Assembly (NCBI GenBank): GCA_964606385.1
Contig: CAZSFZ010000017.1
Location: 1 to 50,879 of the forward strand
DNA length: 50,879 bases
Direction: 5' to 3'
Source of the DNA: Aquincolibacterium sp964606385
Lineage (GTDB): Bacteria; Omnitrophota; Omnitrophia; Omnitrophales; Aquincolibacteriaceae
Shown here: in pieces, positions 15,488 through 22,956 of the stretch
Layout of the letters: each line of letters opens with the position of its first letter
Position numbering within the stretch: the stretch's first letter is position 1
Program-made: the position numbers and the translations under genes
The notes under the pieces: generated by a model
Seen by the model: the letters and a program-made list of their open reading frames with translations, nothing else
What the model was told of the DNA's origin: nothing
The model's database searches: none

Positions 15488-17374
15488 TTATTCTTTCGAG
15501 TTGTGAATTTGTTTAATAGTCTTGACGAGATCCGTGCGGCGAGAATCAAATTTATAGCAAAAACAGCTCGCAGGGCTTGCTAAGAAGTTGCTTATTTGCG
15601 AAATAGCTTCTTCAAAATCAGAGAATTTCGCGAGCATGCCGCGCTCTTGCCAAGCTTTCGCTTGGTCTTCCTGTAGTTCTAGAAAATCAGCACAAATAGC
15701 GAAAGTCGATATTCCAGAACTGATTGCTTCAAAAAAAGCTGTGGCGGGATAATCCACCAAAACACGTTCTGTTCTGCGGAGATGTTCCTTGAAGGGGCGG
15801 CAGCTGATGGCAACATTTGCGCATCGCTTGCTCTCAATGAAAGAAGTAATTGCGGCTGCGAATTCGCTAGCGCCGCTGGGGAGTTTGTAAACAAATTCGT
15901 ATTCACCACGCGCACAAAAAAAGTCTATGATCTTTTTGTGGAATTCATAATACCAGATGGGAGAATAGCCGAGATGATGAAATTCTCTGACGTTGGTTAG
16001 ATTATGATGAACCACAAAGGTAACTCTGGGTCTCTTGGAGGCTAGAAAATGTCGTCGCGATACGAAAAAGCTCCTCTTGCAGTTCTCGAAATAATGCGGG
16101 GAGCAAAAGATTTGCGCTCGCGTATTGCCATATTTTCGTGACATTTCAGCGAAGTATTTGGCTGAAAAAGAATCGATGGCAAAATAGTGATTAAATATGC
16201 GCAGCTCATTTAAATAGTGAAGCATCTCTATAGCGCCAGAGCCGTGCTGAAAGCATATGCTCTTAACCCCAAGGCTGTCGGCGGCCAGGAGACTTCCAAC
16301 GTGGGCCTGCCCAGAGCAAGCCCGCGCGATCACAAAATTAATCTTCTTAGCTCTGATAAACCCCTGAATCGTTTCATCAGCCGCGCATGTTTGCGGGCAA
16401 ATGTTGATGATGAAATCTTTTAGGTATGGAAGAATGTATTCGGAGACATCGAAGTCGCATTGTTTGTTGATCCACTGAATAACTGGATGATTGCGTGAAA
16501 GTTGTTCGTAGGCTATAACACATAGACGTTTGTAGTACTTCATCCTTGACGCAGAGGCGGTGCTTTCAAGATCTAAAATCTCATTTTCCCATAACGAGTT
16601 GACAGATGTTATCGATTTCCCATCGTTGAAGTAAACATTGGCGCCTGCCATGATGAGTTTCCTCACAACAGGGTCAATCTCAGAGCTTCCGCGATCAAGT
16701 AGCAAGAAATTTAGGCCGTCTAGCGCCTCGTTTTGAAATGGCCAACGGATTTTTTGGTACTTCACTGCAAGGTAAAAGCATTTTGCGATCCTTCTTAAAA
16801 AAGATTTTTTTTTCGCGCACTTCGAATTCGAAGCAACCTGTAGCTCTCTATTTGGCTCCTGAGGAAAAAGAAGCAGTTCTAGGCGTTTGTGCTGTCCTGC
16901 ATAGGTTAAAAAAAAAGGAAGCAGAGAGTAGCGCGAGTGACTCTGGAAATCATAAATCGAGGTGGTGTTTCTATCCGCAGGAATTTCTCGCTTGAAATAA
17001 AAACTGATTCGTTGCGCCGAAGTTTTTTTCATGAAATCGGAAACGATTCTTGCACGAATAATAGTGGAATCGACTAAGTATTTCAGTCTTGAATAAAAAG
17101 CGCGCGCTAATGAAAATGAACCAAAAAATGATGATTCGAAGGATTGTCGAAAAAAAACATCGAAATCCTCAAACCACAACGCTTGGTTTCGGAAATAGGC
17201 ATCCTCGTCTCTTCGAAAAGCAGTTTCGGAGTAGTAGTTTTCAATGCAGGTGTAAGGTATTTTCTTCGAAGCCAAAAAGTGAGAGCTGCTAGGAGAGAGA
17301 GAAACGATTCTGTCGCATGGGGGCTCGAAATCATTACCACAGTGCTCGACCAAGCAAAATTCAGCCGAAGGCAT
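15488..17374 (-). CDS. Unrecognised large surface-carbohydrate protein, probable GT-B-like transferase
   Basis: A 628-residue soluble protein rich in aromatic residues and Ser. I do not recognise the N-terminal half. The C-terminal half looks like a GT-B nucleotide-sugar transferase related in pattern to LIC12162-type or capsule transferases. It has GVKSICFQHGSGAIEM (a QHG loop after a strand), PRVTFVVHHNLTNVREFHHL, and VLVDYPATAFFEAISSGIST where a donor-binding D-x-P-[ST]-T-x2-E-A motif would be. The start codon forms TAAATG with the GNAT stop. Base composition is AT-rich and codon use looks different from the flanks, consistent with transfer. Confidence 0.55.
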   Translation of the reverse strand: MPSAEFCLVEHCGNDFEPPCDRIVSLSPSSSHFLASKKIPYTCIENYYSETAFRRDEDAYFRNQALWFEDFDVFFRQSFESSFFGSFSLARAFYSRLKYLVDSTIIRARIVSDFMKKTSAQRISFYFKREIPADRNTTSIYDFQSHSRYSLLPFFLTYAGQHKRLELLLFPQEPNRELQVASNSKCAKKKSFLRRIAKCFYLAVKYQKIRWPFQNEALDGLNFLLLDRGSSEIDPVVRKLIMAGANVYFNDGKSITSVNSLWENEILDLESTASASRMKYYKRLCVIAYEQLSRNHPVIQWINKQCDFDVSEYILPYLKDFIINICPQTCAADETIQGFIRAKKINFVIARACSGQAHVGSLLAADSLGVKSICFQHGSGAIEMLHYLNELRIFNHYFAIDSFSAKYFAEMSRKYGNTRAQIFCSPHYFENCKRSFFVSRRHFLASKRPRVTFVVHHNLTNVREFHHLGYSPIWYYEFHKKIIDFFCARGEYEFVYKLPSGASEFAAAITSFIESKRCANVAISCRPFKEHLRRTERVLVDYPATAFFEAISSGISTFAICADFLELQEDQAKAWQERGMLAKFSDFEEAISQISNFLASPASCFCYKFDSRRTDLVKTIKQIHNSKE

Positions 17375-17929
17375 TTATTTATTCCCTCGATTCAGCAATG
17401 CCCAGTTCAAAACATCCCAGTATCGTCCTTTTTTTAAAAAGGCATCTCTTTGGACACCCTCATTGTGAAATCCGAGTTTTTGGACGACGCGGATCATCCC
17501 GGTGTTTTTCGAAGCTATCCCAGCATAAATCCTATGTAGTTTGAGGCTGTTGAATGCGTATTCCATCACTAGCCTAAAGGCTTCAGTCCCGACGCCCTTC
17601 CCCCAGCACTCTGTGGCGCCGATAAGGATGGCGATTTCACCCGAATTGTTTTGGGGAGAAATGTACAAGCTAATATTTCCGACATGACGTTTGTCTTGTT
17701 TCATAAGGATGGCAAAAACTTTTTTGTGAGCATCACTTCGAATGCTCTTTAAATATTTCCGAGCTTGCAAAAGCGAATACTTTGATTCGCCATGACTATT
17801 CCAACGGCACACCTCGGGATTGTTCAGCCATTGCAGATATTCATCCGAAAGATGCCTTTCAGCAAATGGTTCCAGAACCACACATTGCCCGACGATGCAT
17901 TTTTCTTTTCGAATCCCCTTTTTTTTCAT
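17375..17929 (-). CDS. GNAT-family N-acetyltransferase (RimJ/RimL-like)
   Basis: A 184-residue acetyltransferase. VVLEPFAERHLSDEYLQWLNNPEV is the RimJ/RimL start, the acetyl-CoA loop is ECWGKGVGTEAFRLVMEYAF (a Q/R-x2-G-x-G/A-like WGKGVG), and the end has KNTGMIRVVQKLGFHNEGVQRDAF, typical of the Acetyltransf_3 group. In glycan loci such enzymes often acetylate 4-amino sugars, as PseH does; here PseH activity is already provided by the fusion protein at 22953, so another amino sugar is a likely target. It overlaps the upstream gene by 4 bp (ATGA). Confidence 0.78.
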   Translation of the reverse strand: MKKKGIRKEKCIVGQCVVLEPFAERHLSDEYLQWLNNPEVCRWNSHGESKYSLLQARKYLKSIRSDAHKKVFAILMKQDKRHVGNISLYISPQNNSGEIAILIGATECWGKGVGTEAFRLVMEYAFNSLKLHRIYAGIASKNTGMIRVVQKLGFHNEGVQRDAFLKKGRYWDVLNWALLNRGNK

Positions 17930-18882
17930 TTCACACCTCCTTGTCTGTGAGATTCATCGTTAAAGATACGGACAATGCCATCAAAGGGAAGAGACGAAGA
18001 TTTTCCACCTTTAGGGATCACAGAAAAAACCTTTTTTTTAGCCAAAAGGGCGATCACAAGGGCCATAGTTTCGCAGCCAGCAACCCAATCCGCCCATGCG
18101 CAATCCTCGATCAAGCTCGTCTTGATATTCTGTTCTATGGGGAACGCCTTCCTGAACATTTGAATAATCGAATCGTACTTCCCCGGCGGCTCTGAAGGAT
18201 GCAGCCTCAGGCGGAACATTTCGATCCTGTCCTCAGAAGCCGCCAGATATTCTAAATACCCCTCCAAAGCGGCATATTCCGTGTATCCGGCATAGTCCGG
18301 ATCTCCGTGCATTTTCTTATAAGCCTCGGATATAGGCTCGCAGCAGTAAAGAACCCGCGCCGGATGCGCCGTCCGCCCCCGCTCCGACGACGAAAGCCCC
18401 TTGATAATTTGACTGACTTCCTCCCAATAGATATTAGGCTCCAGCCGGATCTTTACACCGGGAAACTTTTCCGTTGCGAGCTTGTAAGCATGGGCGTCGC
18501 CCACCCATATCTCGTCGGGTAAAACAAGCTTCCCGTCCTCTATAAACCGGGCCTCATAGCAAGTCCAGTGGTCTAAATAGGTCGCGGCCGAAACACCCGC
18601 GGCCCGCGCGGCACGAACCGCTTTTTTTTCCAGGTCCGAAATGTAACCGCTTCCCGTGAGAACAAAGTCAAACTGCCGGAGGGCGGATGCCTCCAGGCAA
18701 CGGCGGTCCAGATTTTCAAGGCCCTCTATTTTCTTACTGAAAACTTTGATCGCGGGTCCTTCCAGCAAAAACTTAAAATGAGACCCGCCTTTCTTTTTCA
18801 CCCAGGACGAAACGATCTCCGCCCCGCCCGCGTCGTGGGAAACCACCAGCACCCGCTGACCGCTAAGATCTGTTCCATTCAT
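17926..18882 (-). CDS. Unrecognised GT-B-like surface polysaccharide protein
   Basis: A protein of about 318 residues with no membrane segment. VLVVSHDAGGAEIVSSWV opens what looks like an N-terminal Rossmann domain; LPDEIWVGDAHAYKLATEKF and RVLYCCEPISEAYKKM mark strands at the domain boundary; the C-terminus DWVAGCETMALVIALLAKKKVFSVIP has the GT-B pattern of a Gly-rich loop followed by a helix at the donor site. I cannot name the family. I prefer ATG 18882; a TTG two codons upstream is the alternative. It lies between the DegT aminotransferase and a coupled GNAT gene, so a role in making or attaching an acetylated amino sugar is plausible. Confidence 0.55.
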   Translation of the reverse strand: MNGTDLSGQRVLVVSHDAGGAEIVSSWVKKKGGSHFKFLLEGPAIKVFSKKIEGLENLDRRCLEASALRQFDFVLTGSGYISDLEKKAVRAARAAGVSAATYLDHWTCYEARFIEDGKLVLPDEIWVGDAHAYKLATEKFPGVKIRLEPNIYWEEVSQIIKGLSSSERGRTAHPARVLYCCEPISEAYKKMHGDPDYAGYTEYAALEGYLEYLAASEDRIEMFRLRLHPSEPPGKYDSIIQMFRKAFPIEQNIKTSLIEDCAWADWVAGCETMALVIALLAKKKVFSVIPKGGKSSSLPFDGIVRIFNDESHRQGGVK

Positions 18883-18901
18883 AGGCAAAACACCCGATTC
18901 A

Positions 18902-20179
18902 TCATTTCAGTTCGTCCAAAGAATCCCAAACCTTGCGGAAAGCCCGGCCGATCAGATCGGCATCCTCCTCCGTGAAATGATTTTTACAGGGGGAAAGATC
19001 GATGAGGGTGACATCGTGAAGCTCCTCGGCAACGGGACAAATCCCTTTTTCATAAGAGACGTGCCCCTTGTAGAAATCAGCCGTCCAGGGAAAACCTTTC
19101 GTCCCATAAGCGATCTTCTTTTGATACATGGGCAACCGGTGCACATTCACATAGCCTTCCCCAATATCCGGAACGCCCTCGGCGCGAAGCGCGGACACGA
19201 TCTTCTCGCGAGAGACCCCCAGGAGTCCGACATCCGCGACAAGCGGGTAGCCATAGTAAACGTGAGTGCATCCCTCCCTGACCACCGGCATTTTTAATCC
19301 CGGCAATCCCCGAAGAGCCTGCGAAAGACGCGTCCCAAACCGTGTTTTTTCCTCCGTCCAGCGCTTCAATTTCTTGAGCTGTTCCAACCCCATCGCTGAT
19401 TCGATCTCCCCCAGCCGGAAATTAAACCCGACCATATTGGAAAGATTCGAGACTTTCTTGCCGCCCACGACGGCCTCCGCGTGATTGCGGATCAACTGCA
19501 TCCGTTCGAGAAGGACCGGGTCGTTCGTCACGCAAACGCCCCCTTCTCCCGTATGAATATGCTTATGATAATTCAAGCTAAAAACACCGATATCGGCGAT
19601 AGTTCCAACGTAGCGACCGTGGTCAAGAGCCTCGGGCGCCTGGGCCGCATCTTCAATGATCCTGAGATTATGTTTCCGCGCAAGGGCAATCAGAGCATCC
19701 AGTTCAGCCGCATGGCCTAAAATATCCGTGACCACAATCGCGCGGGTCCTCGGCGTAATGTTTTTTTCGACCGAGACCGGATCCAAACCAAACGTATTCG
19801 GCTCGATATCCGCGAAAACGGGAATGGCATTCCAAATTAGGATCGAAGTTGCGGTCGCGCACATGGTAAAAGGACTGACGATCACTTCGTCGCCTGGTTC
19901 GACCCCGATAGCGCCCACGGCGGCCATCAGGCCTGACGTTGCCGAATTCACGGCGACGGCGGATTTCACCTTAAAGTGATCCGCCCACGCCTTCTCAAAC
20001 GCCCGAACTTTGTCCCCTCCGTAGAAATCCTCATGCCAAACCCCGAGAAAACGGGATAAAATTCCGCTTTCAATAACCGATTTTGCCGCTTCGACTTCTT
20101 CCGGCCCATAGGGGTTGTAGGGCGGAAACTCTTTACGGATGGTTTTCTCTCCTCCCAATAGCGCGAGTTTATTTTTCAT
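18902..20179 (-). CDS. DegT/DnrJ/EryC1/StrS-family sugar aminotransferase
   Basis: A 425-residue PLP enzyme of the sugar aminotransferase family. The internal aldimine lysine is Lys206 in FSLNYHKHIHTGEGG; AVNSATSGLMAAVGA binds the PLP phosphate; IIEDAAQAPEA carries the Asp that contacts the pyridine nitrogen; NFRLGEIESAMGLEQLKKL is the conserved C-domain entry. It is distinct from the PseC-type enzyme at 27801. It overlaps the Gfo/Idh/MocA gene by 11 bp, and such pairs often act in sequence (oxidation, then amination), for example on C3 of a UDP-hexose. A perosamine-like role on the Gmd product is an alternative. Confidence 0.85.
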   Translation of the reverse strand: MKNKLALLGGEKTIRKEFPPYNPYGPEEVEAAKSVIESGILSRFLGVWHEDFYGGDKVRAFEKAWADHFKVKSAVAVNSATSGLMAAVGAIGVEPGDEVIVSPFTMCATATSILIWNAIPVFADIEPNTFGLDPVSVEKNITPRTRAIVVTDILGHAAELDALIALARKHNLRIIEDAAQAPEALDHGRYVGTIADIGVFSLNYHKHIHTGEGGVCVTNDPVLLERMQLIRNHAEAVVGGKKVSNLSNMVGFNFRLGEIESAMGLEQLKKLKRWTEEKTRFGTRLSQALRGLPGLKMPVVREGCTHVYYGYPLVADVGLLGVSREKIVSALRAEGVPDIGEGYVNVHRLPMYQKKIAYGTKGFPWTADFYKGHVSYEKGICPVAEELHDVTLIDLSPCKNHFTEEDADLIGRAFRKVWDSLDELK

Positions 20180-21152
20180 TTTTAAAGCCCTTCCTTAGTT
20201 CACGTATTTTTTCAACAACCGCCAGCGTCTCGAGCGCCGTGTCCGCGTTAGAGTTCAGCCCCTTACCCTCCGACAGCGCTTTGAACAGCGCGTCCACCAC
20301 GAAGTATTGATAACGCGACATATCCGAGGGGATCACCTCGCCGGAGGGATCCAGGATCGTCCGTGAAGGCAGATCAGGGTCAACCATGACCTTGTGCGCT
20401 ACGATCTCTTCACCTGATTTTTTATATTCGATCATTCCGCGTGTGCCCGTGAGCCGCACCTCGGCAATATTGAAATCCTCCTCACGTCCGGCCAAAAAAT
20501 AGATATCCGCACCTCCCACCCGGATCCGAACGTCCGGCTCGCAATCCCCGACGAGAGCGTCTCTTCCCGCTCTCAGGACCTGTACATCGCTCACAGCGCC
20601 TAAAAGGAATGATAAAAGGTCGATGAAATGCGAGCCGTTATTCAAAACACCCCGCGAATACTCCACGGTTCCTTTGTAAATCTCCCCAAAATCCCTGCGT
20701 TCAATACGTGCCTTGAGCTCAAGCACTCCCGCATCGAACCGCCTCATATAATTCACCAGTAGGACACATCCTTGTTTCGCCGCCAGGGCTCGCATCGCAC
20801 GGCCTTCCTCATAAAAATTCGCGATCGGCTTTTCGCAGAGAACGGCGCAAGGCGCATGGCACATGATCTGATTGAACACCTCCGCGTGGAAAGGGGTCGG
20901 GACGCAAAGTGAGACGACATCCGGCTTTAAAAGCTTATACAGCTCGTCGATCGATCGGAAGGCCGGCTTGCCGAATTTCTTTTCAAAAAGCTTGCGGCAA
21001 TGTTCATCAGGGTCGACTCCCCCTATCAGCTCAAAAGCAGGGTGAAGATGATAGGCTGCCGCGTGGGTATAAACCTTCGCCCCATCGAGGCAGTCATAAT
21101 CGTACACCTGACCGATCTTCCCTAAACCGATCACAGCCGCTTTAAGCATCAT
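20169..21152 (-). CDS. Gfo/Idh/MocA-family NAD(P)-dependent oxidoreductase
   Basis: A 327-residue oxidoreductase. The N-terminal Rossmann domain has AAVIGLGKIGQVYDYD (GxGxxG), then DVVSLCVPTPFHAEVF, and CAVLCEKPIANFYEEG with the invariant EKP lysine. The C-terminal alpha/beta domain carries RGVLNNGSHFIDLLSFLLG with the conserved Asn-His pair that positions the substrate. Relatives oxidise or reduce a hydroxyl of free or nucleotide-bound sugars. It sits between a cytidylyltransferase and a DegT aminotransferase, coupled by short overlaps, so a nucleotide-sugar or nonulosonate modification is likely. It does not begin like WlbA/WbpB, so I leave the substrate open. Confidence 0.82.
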   Translation of the reverse strand: MMLKAAVIGLGKIGQVYDYDCLDGAKVYTHAAAYHLHPAFELIGGVDPDEHCRKLFEKKFGKPAFRSIDELYKLLKPDVVSLCVPTPFHAEVFNQIMCHAPCAVLCEKPIANFYEEGRAMRALAAKQGCVLLVNYMRRFDAGVLELKARIERRDFGEIYKGTVEYSRGVLNNGSHFIDLLSFLLGAVSDVQVLRAGRDALVGDCEPDVRIRVGGADIYFLAGREEDFNIAEVRLTGTRGMIEYKKSGEEIVAHKVMVDPDLPSRTILDPSGEVIPSDMSRYQYFVVDALFKALSEGKGLNSNADTALETLAVVEKIRELRKGFKNEK

Positions 21153-21889
21153 TCATTCGCCGTCTTTTGTCGCACAGTCTTGTTCAATTCGCACCATTCG
21201 GGATGAACGTTCTTCAAAAGAGAAACCACCTCGCCCAGATGAAAAAAGGGATTCGCAGGCCCGAAATACTCGATGATATTTTTGATCAACCGATAGTCGC
21301 CCTGTTCATCTAGGGTCAAACGCAGCTCCGGCCAATAAAGATCATGAGGCGCGATCATGTGAATCTGGGAAAATTTTTCGGGGTGAAGAAGGATATGGCG
21401 AGTAACGTGTTCCCGGTCAAGGCGGTCCGTCGTCATCGCGAACGAATCCTTTAAAGTTTGTAAGGCATAGACCTGGGTGTCCATACCTATCGGATAGCTT
21501 CGGACCGAAGAATTGCAGACGTAATCGCAGGAATTATGAAGGAAGGTCTGAATGGTTTGCTCGACGATCCAGGGATCGATGATAGGACAATCCCCCGTGA
21601 TCTCCACGATCAACTCCGCGTTGACCGATTCCGCGGCGCCGATCACGCGGGACATCACATCGTCTTCGCTTCCCCGGAAGCACGGAATCTTTTCCTTCGC
21701 CGCCAGATCGACAAGCACCTGGTCCGTGGGATTTACGGTCGTCGCGAGGACAATGCCTTGCAACGAAGGGACCTGCCTCAAGCGATCGAACAAATGCTTC
21801 AGCATCGGCTTCCCGTCCGCGGGAAGCAGAACTTTTCCGGGCAGCCGGGAAGACGTCATCCTGGCTTCGATCGTGGCAACGAGTTTCAT
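21149..21889 (-). CDS. SpsF-type cytidylyltransferase (copy 1)
   Basis: A 246-residue nucleotidyltransferase. VATIEARMTSSRLPGKVLLP is the CTP-binding loop of the SpsF branch of CMP-sialate synthetase-like enzymes. ELIVEITGDCPIIDPWIVEQ holds the metal-binding Asp, and DREHVTRHILLHPEKF and LRLTLDEQGDY are late family motifs. It is directly coupled to the pseI-like synthase (4-bp overlap), which supports CMP activation of a nonulosonic acid. A second paralogue lies at 25970. One may activate pseudaminate and the other a different acidic sugar, or one may no longer be needed. Confidence 0.8.
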   Translation of the reverse strand: MKLVATIEARMTSSRLPGKVLLPADGKPMLKHLFDRLRQVPSLQGIVLATTVNPTDQVLVDLAAKEKIPCFRGSEDDVMSRVIGAAESVNAELIVEITGDCPIIDPWIVEQTIQTFLHNSCDYVCNSSVRSYPIGMDTQVYALQTLKDSFAMTTDRLDREHVTRHILLHPEKFSQIHMIAPHDLYWPELRLTLDEQGDYRLIKNIIEYFGPANPFFHLGEVVSLLKNVHPEWCELNKTVRQKTANE

Positions 21890-22956
21890 GAAACCCTCCT
21901 AAGCCCGGTTCCCGCGACATGCCGCCGAGCTAGCGGTGTCCCGCGCGGAAGGTCCTGGGTCGATTTTTTATTCAATACAGAGTGAAAATATTTTGGCGGG
22001 AGGCCGTACCCCGGGCGTATCGAGCGCAGGTTGTCCTGAGTAAACATTTCACCCCGAGACACATCCTTGACGACAAAAAGCGAGCGGCGGAAGATCCGGC
22101 TTTTCTTTTCCCTCGAACCGATCGAGACTCTCGCCTTTCCGAGCGACTTCTCCAGCCTCCGCACATCGGCAACAAGGGACTTCAGTTCATGGGGCTCAGC
22201 CGAAAAAGCTCCATCCGGCCCCTTCAGGCTTCTGGAAAGCGTGAAATGCTTTTCGATGATCGATGCGCCAAGAGCCACGGCTCCAAGTGCCGCGACAGAA
22301 CCCATCGTGTGGTCGGAGAGGCCGACCGGGACCTTGAATTTTTTGATCAATGCCGGAATGACCCGGAGGTTCATTTCTTCCGCAGGCGCGGGGTACGCGC
22401 TCGTGCATTTAAGCAGCGCTATTTGCTTTGCGCCACAGCTTCGGGCGGCGGCAACCGATTCTGCGATCTCTTGCAACGTCGCCATACCCGTCGACAGGAT
22501 CATGGGCTTCCGGGTCCGGGCTATTTTTCGGATCAACGGAATATCCGTCAGTTCAAAGGAGGCGACTTTATGGGCGGGAACACGCATCTTTTCCAGAAAG
22601 TCCACGGCCGTCGGATCAAAAGCGGAAGAGAAAAGATCGATGCCTATCTCTTCGGCGTATTTTTTTAATTTAGGCTGCCAGTCCCACGGCATATACGCCT
22701 CTTGATAAAGACTATAGAGGGTCCGGCGATCCCAAAGGGTGCCGCCACGAACGCGGAAATATTTTTGAGGGGCGTCAATCGTAATGCTGTCCGGCGTGTA
22801 GGTCTGGAGTTTCACGGCGTCGGCACCCGCGGCCTTCGCCTCCCGGACCAACTTTTTAGCCTCGTCATAATGGCGATGATGATTCGCCGATATCTCGGCA
22901 ATGATATAAACGGGATGTCCTGGCCCGATCTTTTTTCCTCGTATCCGCATCGTCAT
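21886..22956 (-). CDS. pseI: Pseudaminic acid synthase (NeuB family)
   Basis: A 356-residue NeuB-family enzyme condensing a 2,4-diacetamido-trideoxyhexose with phosphoenolpyruvate to give a nine-carbon acid. Motifs are VYIIAEISANHHRHYDEAK, GADAVKLQTYTPDSIT, ILSTGMATLQEI, LLKCTSAYPAPAEEMNLR, GLSDHTMGSVAALGAVALGA and IIEKHFTLSRSLKGPDG. A C-terminal SAF/antifreeze-like domain (about residues 296-350) begins RRSLFVVKDVSRGEMF. The SANH-HYDEA and DSITID wording fits PseI more than sialate synthase, and the neighbouring PseG/PseH domains support this. It overlaps the triple fusion and the cytidylyltransferase by 4 bp on either side. Confidence 0.9.
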   Translation of the reverse strand: MTMRIRGKKIGPGHPVYIIAEISANHHRHYDEAKKLVREAKAAGADAVKLQTYTPDSITIDAPQKYFRVRGGTLWDRRTLYSLYQEAYMPWDWQPKLKKYAEEIGIDLFSSAFDPTAVDFLEKMRVPAHKVASFELTDIPLIRKIARTRKPMILSTGMATLQEIAESVAAARSCGAKQIALLKCTSAYPAPAEEMNLRVIPALIKKFKVPVGLSDHTMGSVAALGAVALGASIIEKHFTLSRSLKGPDGAFSAEPHELKSLVADVRRLEKSLGKARVSIGSREKKSRIFRRSLFVVKDVSRGEMFTQDNLRSIRPGYGLPPKYFHSVLNKKSTQDLPRGTPLARRHVAGTGLRRVS

